The notes beneath the pieces were generated by a model that saw nothing but the letters and a program-made list of their open reading frames with translations, made no database searches and was not told the DNA's origin. Below are positions 1 to 8,681 of a DNA stretch of 64,000 nt, in pieces (the first letter of the stretch is position 1; each line of letters begins with the position of its first letter). Source of the DNA: Burkholderia arboris (GTDB lineage: Bacteria; Pseudomonadota; Gammaproteobacteria; Burkholderiales; Burkholderiaceae); the NCBI RefSeq assembly GCF_902499125.1, contig NZ_CABVPX010000036.1:23637-87636 (forward strand), in the 5' to 3' direction. A program made the translations under genes and the position numbers.

Positions 1-1
1 C

Positions 2-1534
2 ACGCCGACCGGCATCGTCGGCCGCAACGGCATCGGCAAGAGCCTGCTCGCGCAACTGATCGCGGGTCGCTGCGCACCGAGCGCGGGGACGATCGAGCGG
101 CATGCGCCCGTCGTCTACGTCGCGCAGCAGCATGACGACGACGCGGCCGGCCCCCGAACCGTCGCGCAGGTCGCCGCGCTCGATGCGCCGCTCGGCGCGC
201 TCGCGCGTCTTGCGAATGGCCGCGCGGCGCCACACGACTTCGACCTGATCGGCGATCGCTGGGATCTCGCGGAGCGGCTGCGCGCCGCGCTCGACGCAGC
301 CGGCCTGCACGACGTGCACGCCGGTACACCCGCGCACGCGCTGAGCGGCGGCCAGCTCGCACGCGTCGCGCTGATCGGCGCGCTGCTGTCCGGTGCCGGC
401 TTGCTCGTGCTCGACGAACCGACCAACCATCTCGACGCTCCGGGCCGCGCGTGGCTGCAGGCGGCGCTCGACGGCTGGCGCGGCGGCGTCGTGATCGTGA
501 GCCACGACCGTGCGCTGCTCGCCGGCGTGCAACGCATCGTCGAGCTGACGCCGCACGGGGCGCGCTCGTATGGCGGCAACTACGCGCTCTACCGCGCGCA
601 GCGCGACGCGGAACAGGATGCGGCGCACGCCGCGCTCGATCATGCGCGCACCGAGCGCGGACGCGTGCGGCGCAGGCTCGAACAGGAACACGACACGATC
701 CAGCGCCACGCGGCCGCGTCGTTGCGCGACGCGAAGACGGCCAACCTGTCGTCGATGGCGCGCCAGAGCCGCAAGGGCGCGGCGCGCAGCATCATGGGCC
801 ATGTGCGGCGTCATCAGGACACGTTCAAGACGGCGCTCGACGAACGCGTGCAGCAGGCGGCCGCGCGCGTCGAAGCCGAGGCACCCGTGCTCGTGTCGCT
901 GCCGGGCACCGAAGTCAGCGCACGGCGCCAGCTGTTCACGCTCGACCGCGCGCAACTGCCGTGGCACGTCGCGGGCAACGCCGACGCAATCACGTGGTCC
1001 GCGAGCGGCGCGGTGCGCATCGCACTGACGGGCCCGAACGGCTGCGGCAAATCGACATTGCTGAGAATGCTCGCGGGCGAACTCGCGCCGCGTTCGGGGG
1101 AATGCACGACACACGTGAGCGCCGCGTATCTCGACCAGCGCCTCGCGCTGCTCGATCCCGAGCGCTCGATCGTCGAACAGTTGGGGCTGCTCGATACGCC
1201 GCTTGCCGAAGGCGACCTGCGCAGCCGTCTCGCGTTGTTGCAGCTCGACGCAACACGCGCGACGCAGGCTGCCCGGCAGCTGAGCGGCGGCGAACGGCTG
1301 AAGGCCGCGCTCGCGTGCGCGTTGTGGCGCGGCACGCCCGCGCAGCTGTTGCTGCTCGACGAGCCGACCAATCACCTCGACCTCGAATCGGTGCGCGCGA
1401 TCGAAGCGGCGCTGGCCGGCTTCCCGGGCGCGATCGTCGTCGCGTCGCACGACCCCGCGTTTCTCGCGGCGCTCGAACCGACGCACACGATGCAATGGCA
1501 TCACGACGGGTGGCGCTACGAACCCGTCGTGTAA
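2..1534 (+). CDS. ABC-F family ATPase, 5' end outside window
   Basis: This is a duplicated ABC ATPase of the ABC-F type, soluble proteins without membrane segments that act on ribosomes or translation. The reading frame is open from the first bases, so the true start lies upstream and roughly 30 N-terminal residues are missing. The first Walker A (GRNGIGKS) is at the left edge, followed by signature LSGGQ and Walker B LLVLDEPTNHLD near 410-435. A basic linker at about 600-860 precedes the second Walker A (GPNGCGKST), signature LSGGE and LLLLDEPTNHLD. The EPTNHLD form of Walker B in both halves is typical of ABC-F. Which member (Uup, YheS, resistance type) cannot be decided here. Confidence 0.9.
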   Translation, partial: TPTGIVGRNGIGKSLLAQLIAGRCAPSAGTIERHAPVVYVAQQHDDDAAGPRTVAQVAALDAPLGALARLANGRAAPHDFDLIGDRWDLAERLRAALDAAGLHDVHAGTPAHALSGGQLARVALIGALLSGAGLLVLDEPTNHLDAPGRAWLQAALDGWRGGVVIVSHDRALLAGVQRIVELTPHGARSYGGNYALYRAQRDAEQDAAHAALDHARTERGRVRRRLEQEHDTIQRHAAASLRDAKTANLSSMARQSRKGAARSIMGHVRRHQDTFKTALDERVQQAAARVEAEAPVLVSLPGTEVSARRQLFTLDRAQLPWHVAGNADAITWSASGAVRIALTGPNGCGKSTLLRMLAGELAPRSGECTTHVSAAYLDQRLALLDPERSIVEQLGLLDTPLAEGDLRSRLALLQLDATRATQAARQLSGGERLKAALACALWRGTPAQLLLLDEPTNHLDLESVRAIEAALAGFPGAIVVASHDPAFLAALEPTHTMQWHHDGWRYEPVV

Positions 1535-1550
1535 GGACGACGCAGCGCGC

Positions 1551-2630
1551 TCAGCCGGCGGTGCGGAACCGCAGCATGCCGTCGTCGCCCTGCTCGCGCA
1601 CGAGTTCGCCCGCGAGCCACAGCAGGTTCAGGTGCGCGAGCGCCTCGCCGAGCGCGAACGTCATCTGGTGGATGTCGAGCTCGCGGCGGCGGAACATGAT
1701 CGGCACGATGTCGGCTGCGCTCATCGGCTTCTCCGCGCACGCGACGCGCACTTCCGCGAGCCGCGCGTCGTGGTGTTCGCGCAGTTGCGCGATGCGCGTG
1801 CGCACGCCGCGGAACGGTTTGCCGTGCGACGGCAGCACGAGCGTGTCGGGCGCCATCGTCTCGTAGCGGCCGAGCGACTGCAGGTACAGCGCGAGCGGGT
1901 TCCCTTCCGGCTCGAGGTCGAACACGGACACGTTCGTCGAGATGCGCGGCAGCACCATGTCGCCGGAAATCAGCACACCGTCCGCGTCGCTGTGCAGCGC
2001 GCAATGTTCAGGCGAATGGCCGAAGCCGGTGACGACGCGCCAGGTGCGCGCGCCGATCGTCACCGCGTCGCCTTCGCGCAGGCGCCGGTAGCGCGGCGGC
2101 ACGGCCGGCACGAGATCCGAGTAATAGTTGCGGCGGTTGCGCAGCTTGTCGAGCGCGGCCGGATCGGTCAGCCCGTGGCGCGCGAAGTGGTCGGCGGCCG
2201 CCGCGCCGCCCGCGTTCGAGCCGTTGCCGGCCGCCATCAGGCAGCCGAACATGTATTCGCCGAGCGTCATCCACAGCCGCACGTTCCAGCGACCCTGGTC
2301 GCCGCCTTCGCACAGCCAGTTCGCGAGGCCGAAGTGATCGGGGTGGCAGTGCGTGACGAGCACGCGCAGCACCGGCAGGCCGTCGAGATGCGTGTCGAAG
2401 ATCTGCTCCCAGTGCGTGCGGATCGCGTCCGACGAGATCCCGCAATCGACGATCGTCCAGCCGGCCTGCCCGTCGATCTCGTCGCGCAGCAGCCACAGGT
2501 TGATGTGGTCGAGCGAGAACGGCAGCGGCATGCGCAGCCAGCGCACGCCGGGCGCAACCTCGAACGTGTCGCCCGCGGCGGGCAGCGTGTCGGCGAAGGG
2601 GTAGTCGAGTTGGTGTTCCAGTGCGTTCAT
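1551..2630 (-). CDS. MBL-fold metallo-hydrolase
   Basis: A 359-residue protein of the metallo-beta-lactamase fold. The metal-binding signature HCHPDH is at residues 94-99, followed by a second-half SGDM motif and a PSHGKPF motif that supply the remaining metal ligands. Members are glyoxalase II-like or broad thioester and lactone hydrolases; the C-terminal winged-helix-like extension resembles the LACTB2 group. The substrate is not evident. It is convergent with the ABC-F gene, leaving 16 bp between stops. There is no signal peptide, so it is probably cytoplasmic. Confidence 0.85.
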   Translation of the reverse strand: MNALEHQLDYPFADTLPAAGDTFEVAPGVRWLRMPLPFSLDHINLWLLRDEIDGQAGWTIVDCGISSDAIRTHWEQIFDTHLDGLPVLRVLVTHCHPDHFGLANWLCEGGDQGRWNVRLWMTLGEYMFGCLMAAGNGSNAGGAAAADHFARHGLTDPAALDKLRNRRNYYSDLVPAVPPRYRRLREGDAVTIGARTWRVVTGFGHSPEHCALHSDADGVLISGDMVLPRISTNVSVFDLEPEGNPLALYLQSLGRYETMAPDTLVLPSHGKPFRGVRTRIAQLREHHDARLAEVRVACAEKPMSAADIVPIMFRRRELDIHQMTFALGEALAHLNLLWLAGELVREQGDDGMLRFRTAG

Positions 2631-2867
2631 CGGTGGGGTGTCTCGTCGTTATCGGTGCGAATGCACGCCGGCGGCGGGCACGGCGGGCGTTGCGTCGATT
2701 CTATCGCCGTCGCACGAAACGCGTGCCCGGCCGCCGCCGGGCGGTCAAAAAAAGTTCGTGCCAGAATCGGTCCCGTACCCGTATCTTTACGCGAAGATGC
2801 ACCGAACGGTACGCAACGGCGAACAACACGCCGATTGCCGACCGTTGGCGCGTCACCCCGAAAGTCA

Positions 2868-2894
2868 TTGAAACGCCGACTTGGGCGCTAAAAT
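2868..2894 (+). promoter_or_regulatory. candidate promoter of aceK
   Basis: TTGAAA at 2868-2873 and TAAAAT at 2889-2894 form a sigma70-like pair about 40 bp before the aceK start. The 15-bp spacer is shorter than ideal. The preceding 2631-2867 between divergent genes shows no other gene. Confidence 0.35.
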
Positions 2895-2934
2895 GGCGAG
2901 TGCTTACAGCCCCTCCCGAACGAGCCTGCACGCG

Positions 2935-4752
2935 ATGAATCACTTCCCCAAACTGCTGTCGTCGCAGATCGGTTTCGACGTCGCGCAGACGATGCTCGAA
3001 TACTTCGATCGCCACTACCGGATCTTCCGTGAAGCGGCGGTCGAGGCGAAGACGCTGTACGAGCATGGCGACTGGCACGGGCTGCAGCGGCTCGCGCGCG
3101 AGCGGATCACGTCGTACGACGATCGCGTGCAGGAATGCGTCGAGGTGCTGGAAGACGAATACGACGCGGAGAACATCGACGACGAAGTGTGGCAGCAGAT
3201 CAAGCTGCACTACATCGGCCTGCTCACGTCGCACCGCCAGCCCGAGTGCGCGGAAACCTTCTTCAATTCGGTGTGCTGCAAGATCCTGCACCGCTCGTAC
3301 TTCAGCAACGATTTCATCTTCGTGCGCCCGGCGATCTCGACCGAGTACCTGGAGAACGACGAGCCGGCCGCGAAGCCCACCTACCGCGCGTACTATCCGG
3401 GCACCGACGGGCTCGCCACCACGCTCGAGCGCATCGTCACGAACTTCCAGCTCGAACCGGCGTTCGAGGATCTCCCGCGCGACATCGGTTGCGTGATGCA
3501 GGCGATCGACGACGAGTTCGGCCACTTCGACGAAGCGCCGAATTTCCAGATCCACGTGCTGTCGTCGCTGTTCTTCCGCAACAAGAGCGCGTACATCATC
3601 GGCCGCATCATCAACGCCGACCGCGTGCTGCCGTTCGCGGTGCCGATCCGCCACGTGCGGCCGGGCGTGCTCGCGCTCGACACGGTGCTGCTGCGCCGCG
3701 ACCTGCTGCAGATCATCTTCAGCTTCTCGCACTCGTACTTCCTCGTCGACATGGGCGTGCCGTCCGCGTACGTCGACTTCCTGTGCACGATCATGCCGGG
3801 CAAGCCGAAGGCCGAGATCTACACGTCGGTCGGCCTGCAGAAGCAGGGCAAGAACCTGTTCTACCGCGACCTGCTGCACCATCTGTCGCATTCGAGCGAC
3901 CGCTTCATCATCGCGCCCGGGATCAAGGGCCTCGTGATGCTCGTGTTCACGCTGCCGTCGTTCCCGTACGTGTTCAAGATCATCAAGGATCACTTCCCGC
4001 CGCCGAAGGAAACGACGCGCGCGCAGATCATGGAGAAGTACCAGCTCGTGAAGCGCCACGACCGCCTCGGGCGGATGGCCGACACGCTCGAATATTCGAG
4101 CGTCGCGCTGCCGCTCGCGCGGCTCGACCACGCGCTCGTGCGCGAGCTCGAGAAGGAAGTGCCGTCGCTGCTCGAATACGAGGACGACAACCTCGTGATC
4201 AGGCACCTGTACATCGAGCGCCGGATGACGCCGCTGAACCTGTACCTGCAGAACGGCAGCGACGCGGACGTCGAGCACGGCGTGAAGGAATACGGCAACG
4301 CGGTGAAGGAGCTGATGAAGGCGAACATCTTCCCCGGCGACATGCTGTACAAGAACTTCGGCGTCACGCGCCACGGCCGCGTCGTGTTCTACGACTACGA
4401 CGAGATCGAGTACCTGACCGACTGCAACGTGCGCCGCGTGCCGCCGCCGCGCAACGAGGAAGACGAGCTGTCCGGCGAACCGTGGTATACCGTCGGCCCG
4501 CACGACATCTTTCCGGAGACCTACGGACCGTTCCTGCTCGGCGACCCGCGCGTGCGCAGCGTGTTCATGAAGCATCACGCGGACTTTTTCGATCCCGCGC
4601 TGTGGCAGGCGAGCAAGGACAAGCTGATGCAGGGCGAATTGCCCGATTTTTACCCGTACGACGCGGCGCTGCGCTTCAGCGTGCGCTACCCTGCGCGCTT
4701 CGGCGCGTCGGACCAGAACGACGGCGAAGGCAACGCGCAGCGCGCTGCCTGA
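2935..4752 (+). CDS. aceK: isocitrate dehydrogenase kinase/phosphatase
   Basis: AceK phosphorylates and dephosphorylates isocitrate dehydrogenase, switching carbon between the TCA cycle and the glyoxylate shunt. The 605-residue product aligns end to end with remembered betaproteobacterial AceK. It carries the nucleotide-binding stretch APGIKGLVM around residues 327-335 and the kinase catalytic block FYDYDEIEYL near residues 485-495. The ATG at 2935 (MNHFPKLLSS) is preferred over an in-frame TTG at 2881, because family members begin here and the TTG sits inside the promoter region. It is not next to aceA or aceB, so it appears to be a single gene as in other Burkholderia. Confidence 0.96.
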   Translation: MNHFPKLLSSQIGFDVAQTMLEYFDRHYRIFREAAVEAKTLYEHGDWHGLQRLARERITSYDDRVQECVEVLEDEYDAENIDDEVWQQIKLHYIGLLTSHRQPECAETFFNSVCCKILHRSYFSNDFIFVRPAISTEYLENDEPAAKPTYRAYYPGTDGLATTLERIVTNFQLEPAFEDLPRDIGCVMQAIDDEFGHFDEAPNFQIHVLSSLFFRNKSAYIIGRIINADRVLPFAVPIRHVRPGVLALDTVLLRRDLLQIIFSFSHSYFLVDMGVPSAYVDFLCTIMPGKPKAEIYTSVGLQKQGKNLFYRDLLHHLSHSSDRFIIAPGIKGLVMLVFTLPSFPYVFKIIKDHFPPPKETTRAQIMEKYQLVKRHDRLGRMADTLEYSSVALPLARLDHALVRELEKEVPSLLEYEDDNLVIRHLYIERRMTPLNLYLQNGSDADVEHGVKEYGNAVKELMKANIFPGDMLYKNFGVTRHGRVVFYDYDEIEYLTDCNVRRVPPPRNEEDELSGEPWYTVGPHDIFPETYGPFLLGDPRVRSVFMKHHADFFDPALWQASKDKLMQGELPDFYPYDAALRFSVRYPARFGASDQNDGEGNAQRAA

Positions 4753-4807
4753 CGCCGGTGACACCGAACCGATATCGACCCGATTTCCGCCAACGGAAGC
4801 CACACCG

Positions 4808-5575
4808 ATGAATACCCAAGACAATCCGCTTTCACATCTGTTCGACAACAACGAAGCCTGGGTCAAGCGCAAGCTCGAGGACGATCCGCAGTTCTTCGCG
4901 CGCCTCGCCGACCAGCAGGCGCCGGAATACCTGTGGATCGGCTGTTCGGATTCGCGCGTGCCCGCAAACCAGATCATCGGCCTGCCGCCGGGCGAAGTAT
5001 TCGTGCACCGCAACATCGCGAACGTCGTCGTGCACAGCGACCTGAACTGCCTGTCGGTGATCCAGTTCGCGGTGGACATCCTGCGCGTGAAGCACATCAT
5101 GGTCGTCGGCCACTACGGCTGCTCGGGCGTGAACGCGGCGCTGCTCAACCGGCGCGTCGGCCTCGCGGACAACTGGCTGCATCACGTGCAGGACGTGCGT
5201 GAGCGCCATGCGGACCTGCTCGACGACTGGCCGGTCGGCGAAGCGCGCTATCGCCGCCTGATCGAGCTGAACGCGATCGAGCAGGTCGTCAACGTGTGCC
5301 GCACGACGATCGTCAACGACGCGTGGGCCCGCGGCCAGTCGCTCACCGTGCACGGGCTCGTGTACGGCGTGCACGACGGCCGGATGCGCAACCTCGGGAT
5401 GGCCGTGTCGAACTTCGAAGCGCTCGACGAGACCTACAAGCGCTGCGTGGCCGCGCTCACCGCCGGCGGCGAGCATGCGCCGGACAACGACATGATCGCG
5501 GCGGACGCCGCGCGGCTCGAAGGCGTCGCGCAGGCGGTCGCCGCCACGCTGAAGCCGTGCGACGACGCGAAGTAA
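4808..5575 (+). CDS. can: beta-class carbonic anhydrase
   Basis: A zinc enzyme that interconverts CO2 and bicarbonate in the cytoplasm. The 255-residue sequence has the beta-class zinc ligands: Cys46 and Asp48-Arg50 in CSDSRVP, then His102 and Cys105 in HYGCSG. Length and the C-terminal NFEALDETY segment fit the E. coli Can type. It lies 55 bp after aceK on the same strand and may share its transcript; bicarbonate supply suits anaplerosis and carboxylase activity, which is inference. Confidence 0.95.
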   Translation: MNTQDNPLSHLFDNNEAWVKRKLEDDPQFFARLADQQAPEYLWIGCSDSRVPANQIIGLPPGEVFVHRNIANVVVHSDLNCLSVIQFAVDILRVKHIMVVGHYGCSGVNAALLNRRVGLADNWLHHVQDVRERHADLLDDWPVGEARYRRLIELNAIEQVVNVCRTTIVNDAWARGQSLTVHGLVYGVHDGRMRNLGMAVSNFEALDETYKRCVAALTAGGEHAPDNDMIAADAARLEGVAQAVAATLKPCDDAK

Positions 5576-5677
5576 CGCGGCATTCGCCTGGCGGCCGCTG
5601 CGACGCGGCCGCGACACGCATCGAACGGATCTGACACCGGCGCCGCCGCGGCGGCGCCACGGAAAGGAGCGACGGGC

Positions 5678-6355
5678 ATGAAAACCGTATTGATCGTCGG
5701 CGCATCGCGCGGCCTCGGCCGCGAATTCGTCCGGCAATACCGGCGCGACGGCTGGAACGTGATCGCCACCGCGCGCGACGATGCGTCGCTCGACGCGCTG
5801 CGCGCGCTCGGTGCGCAGGCGCATGCGCTCGATATCGCGCAGCCCGAGCAGATCGCGGCGCTCGGCTGGAAGCTCGACGGCGAACGGCTCGATGCGGCCG
5901 TGCTCGTGTCGGGCGTGTACGGGCCGCGCACCGAAGGCGTCGAGACGATCACCGCCGAGGATTTCGACGCGGTGATGCATACGAACGTGCGTGGACCGAT
6001 GCAACTGCTGCCGATCCTGCTGCCGCTCGTCGAAGATGCGCGCGGCGTGCTGGCCGTCGTGTCGAGCCGGATGGGCAGCATCGCCGAGGCGACCGGCACG
6101 ACCGGCTGGCTGTACCGCGCGAGCAAGGCCGCGCTGAACGACGCGCTGCGCATCGCGTCGCTGCAGACACGCCATGCCGCGTGCATCTCGCTGCATCCCG
6201 GCTGGGTGCGCACCGACATGGGCGGCGCGCAGGCCGCGATCGACCCGGAAACCAGCGTGACCGGCATGCGCCGCGTGATCGCCGAATCCGGTTCGGACGT
6301 GTCGCAGGCCAACGGCCGCTTCTTCCAGTACGACGGCATCGAGCTGAGCTGGTGA
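5678..6355 (+). CDS. short-chain dehydrogenase/reductase
   Basis: A 225-residue SDR enzyme. The Rossmann glycine motif GASRGLG is at residues 8-14 and the catalytic YRASK (Tyr146, Lys150) is intact, with Ser129-Ser130 upstream as the likely third catalytic residue. A strong GGAAAGGAG ribosome site precedes the ATG. It belongs to the short SDRs related to CsgA-type and C-factor proteins; the substrate is unknown. It follows can after about 100 bp on the same strand. Confidence 0.88.
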   Translation: MKTVLIVGASRGLGREFVRQYRRDGWNVIATARDDASLDALRALGAQAHALDIAQPEQIAALGWKLDGERLDAAVLVSGVYGPRTEGVETITAEDFDAVMHTNVRGPMQLLPILLPLVEDARGVLAVVSSRMGSIAEATGTTGWLYRASKAALNDALRIASLQTRHAACISLHPGWVRTDMGGAQAAIDPETSVTGMRRVIAESGSDVSQANGRFFQYDGIELSW

Positions 6356-6394
6356 GCCGAACCGACAACCGATCGTCGTTAATTCCCGTTTCGC

Positions 6395-6832
6395 ATGATT
6401 TTGACCCGACCTGACGCGTGCCCGTGCGGCGGCGCGTCCCCCGCCGCCGCCGGTAAAGCGGCGCCGCCGCGCTATGCGGCCTGCTGCGGCCGCTTCATCG
6501 ACGGCGGCGAAGCCGCGCCGACCGCGCTCGAGTTGATGCGTTCGCGGTACAGCGCATACGTGCTCGGCGCGACCGACTACCTGCGCGCGACGTGGGCGGC
6601 GCGCACCTGCCCGCCCGATCTCGACACCGACCCCGAAGCACCCGACGCGCCGCGCTGGCTCGGCCTCGCGGTCAAACGCCATGCGCCGCTCGACGAACGC
6701 CACGCGGAGGTCGAATTCGTGGCGCGCTACAAGGTCGGCGGACGCGCCTACCGGCTCCACGAGACGAGCCGTTTCGAGCGCGACGAGCACGGTTTCTGGC
6801 GCTATGTCGACGGCGAAGTAAGCGAACGCTGA
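6395..6832 (+). CDS. YchJ-family (UPF0225) protein
   Basis: A 145-residue protein with the YchJ N-terminal cysteine cluster (ACPCGG, then AACCGRF) and the conserved LMRSRYSAYV segment. These are hallmarks of the family, whose fold resembles NTF2 with a SEC-C-like zinc motif. The separate C-terminal SEC-C motif found in E. coli YchJ is absent, so this is the shorter form common in betaproteobacteria. Its biochemical role is not known. It starts 39 bp after the SDR and may be co-transcribed. Confidence 0.85.
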   Translation: MILTRPDACPCGGASPAAAGKAAPPRYAACCGRFIDGGEAAPTALELMRSRYSAYVLGATDYLRATWAARTCPPDLDTDPEAPDAPRWLGLAVKRHAPLDERHAEVEFVARYKVGGRAYRLHETSRFERDEHGFWRYVDGEVSER

Positions 6833-6938
6833 CAAATAGTTGCTGTGTCAGACGCCGGGTAATTCCCGCATTGCACAACCCGATTTTGTCGGGCTACGAT
6901 GACCTCGAATTGGTCATGTTGCATGGCAGGGCTTACGA

Positions 6939-8204
6939 ATGGCGTTCAGCAAGGTATTGGTGGGATGGATGGCGGCCTGTGCGCTGTCGGCCGCTCAGGC
7001 CGGTACGCTGCCGAACGCCAATACGGGTACCAGCGTATCGCTCGCCCATGCCGAGCGCTTCGACTACAGCGACGCGAACCTGCCGCAGGTCGCGGCCGAT
7101 CTCAACGAACAGATTCTCCGCATCCCGGCCGATGCTTCGGGCGCCGTAACGCTCGAGGCGACGCTCTTCAAGCCGGACGGCCCCGGCCCGTTCCCGCTCG
7201 TCGTCTTCAACCACGGCAAGAACACCGGCGATCTCCATCTGCAGCCGCGCAGCCGGCCGCTCGCGTTCGCACGCGAATTCGTGCGCCGCGGCTATGCGGT
7301 GATCGCGCCGAACCGCCAGGGCTTCGCCGGCTCGAGCGGCACGTACCAGCAGGAAGGCTGCAACGTCGGCAAGAACGGCCTCGCGCAGGCCGCCGACGTC
7401 GATGCGACGGTGCGCTACATGTCGCACCAGCCGTACGTCGATGCGTCGCGCATCGTCGTCGCCGGCACGTCGCACGGCGGCCTCGTATCGGTCGCGTACG
7501 GCACCGAAGCCGCGCCGGGCGTGCGCGGCATCATCAACTTCTCGGGCGGGCTGCGCCAGGACCTGTGCGACGGCTGGCAGCGCAACCTCGTCGATGCGTT
7601 CGACCAGTACGGCGCGCACACGGCCGTGCGGTCGCTGTGGCTGTACGGCGACAACGATTCGGTATGGACCCCGGCGCTCGTCGCGCAGATGCACGACGCG
7701 TACGTGTCGCATGGCACGCAGGCCCAGTTCATCGATTTCGGCCGCTACAAGGACGACGCGCACCGGCTGATCGTCGATCGCGACGGCGTGCCCGTGTGGT
7801 GGCCGGCCGTCAATGCATTCCTCGCGCAACTGAACCTGCCGACCTCGGTACGCTACGCAGTCGCGAACCCGCACGAGCCGAAGGCCACCGGCTATGCGTC
7901 GATCGATGCGGTCGGCGCGGTGCCGTTCGTCGACGAAGCCGGCCGCGAAGGCTATCGCCGCTTCCTGAACCAGCATCCGAGCCGCGCGTTCGCGGTGTCG
8001 TCGGAAGGGGCGTGGTCGTGGGCAGAAGGCGGCGACGACCCGATGGCGCTTGCACTCGACAACTGCGCGAAGCAAGGCGCGGGGGCATGCCGGCTGTACG
8101 CGGTCAACGACCGTGTCGTGTGGAACGCGAACACGACGCAGACGGCCGACAACGGCGACGACACCACGCGCGACACCGACACGCGCGCGCTGGCCTCGCG
8201 CTGA
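6939..8204 (+). CDS. exported alpha/beta hydrolase, dienelactone-hydrolase type
   Basis: A 421-residue secreted or periplasmic hydrolase. A signal peptide ends around AQA at residues 19-21. The nucleophile elbow GTSHGG centres on Ser178, and a later YGDNDSVWTP segment and DDAHRL segment supply plausible Asp and His of the triad. The N-terminal half resembles dienelactone hydrolase and prolyl-oligopeptidase-like esterases, with the phrase PFPLVVFNHG before the catalytic core. The C-terminal 140 residues are not a domain I recognise. The substrate is unknown. Confidence 0.8.
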   Translation: MAFSKVLVGWMAACALSAAQAGTLPNANTGTSVSLAHAERFDYSDANLPQVAADLNEQILRIPADASGAVTLEATLFKPDGPGPFPLVVFNHGKNTGDLHLQPRSRPLAFAREFVRRGYAVIAPNRQGFAGSSGTYQQEGCNVGKNGLAQAADVDATVRYMSHQPYVDASRIVVAGTSHGGLVSVAYGTEAAPGVRGIINFSGGLRQDLCDGWQRNLVDAFDQYGAHTAVRSLWLYGDNDSVWTPALVAQMHDAYVSHGTQAQFIDFGRYKDDAHRLIVDRDGVPVWWPAVNAFLAQLNLPTSVRYAVANPHEPKATGYASIDAVGAVPFVDEAGREGYRRFLNQHPSRAFAVSSEGAWSWAEGGDDPMALALDNCAKQGAGACRLYAVNDRVVWNANTTQTADNGDDTTRDTDTRALASR

Positions 8205-8681
8205 CGCGCGGCGGCCCGTCCGCCGCCGGCCCGCTCAGCTGACGCTCCTTCCTGCGTTTTCTCCTGTCCGCGTGCACCTCGCGCGCCGTCGCACGCCGTT
8301 CCGGCGCGCCCGTTTTCGCACCTGATTTCCCCCCCGATTCCGCAGATCATTCGACCGCCGCCTTGTGCGCGCGACGTCGCCCCGTTCGCCCGTTTCCCCC
8401 TTCGCTCCCCGATTTTTTGCAATCGTGCCGCGTGCCGTCCCGCGATTTTTTTCTGTCGGGGGGTGTCACTCGAACGTCGTCATCTGCGGCCATTTCCCCC
8501 CTTCCGCCGCGTTCCGTTCCGAGCCGCCATGAACTGCGCCGAACTCCCGCCCAGTAAGGCTTTGCAGGGTTTGTAACCGCTAGTGCAACGTCCCGCGGAA
8601 CACGCTAATCTCAGCGCGTTTCGTATCCCGCCGCGCGGCATCCCGTCGATGCCGCGCGGTCGTTTTACCCCCGGAGTCGCC
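8205..8681. other. gene-free leader region ahead of the biotin operon
   Basis: About 480 bp without a convincing gene. It is strongly pyrimidine-biased on the plus strand, with runs such as the T-tract near 8410 and 8449. A short palindrome, GGTT-TGT-AACC, lies at 8568-8578, about 100 bp before bioA, and could be an operator. A clear BirA-type operator with two TTGTAAACC arms was not found. Confidence 0.5.

Noticed and set aside
2881..2934. TTG start for aceK at 2881
   Set aside because: It would place the start in the promoter-like region and add 18 residues not seen in the family; the ATG at 2935 fits.
8363..8557. 64-codon frame in the bioA leader
   Set aside because: Low-complexity, Pro/Arg/Ser-rich, no ribosome site; it reflects the pyrimidine bias of the region.
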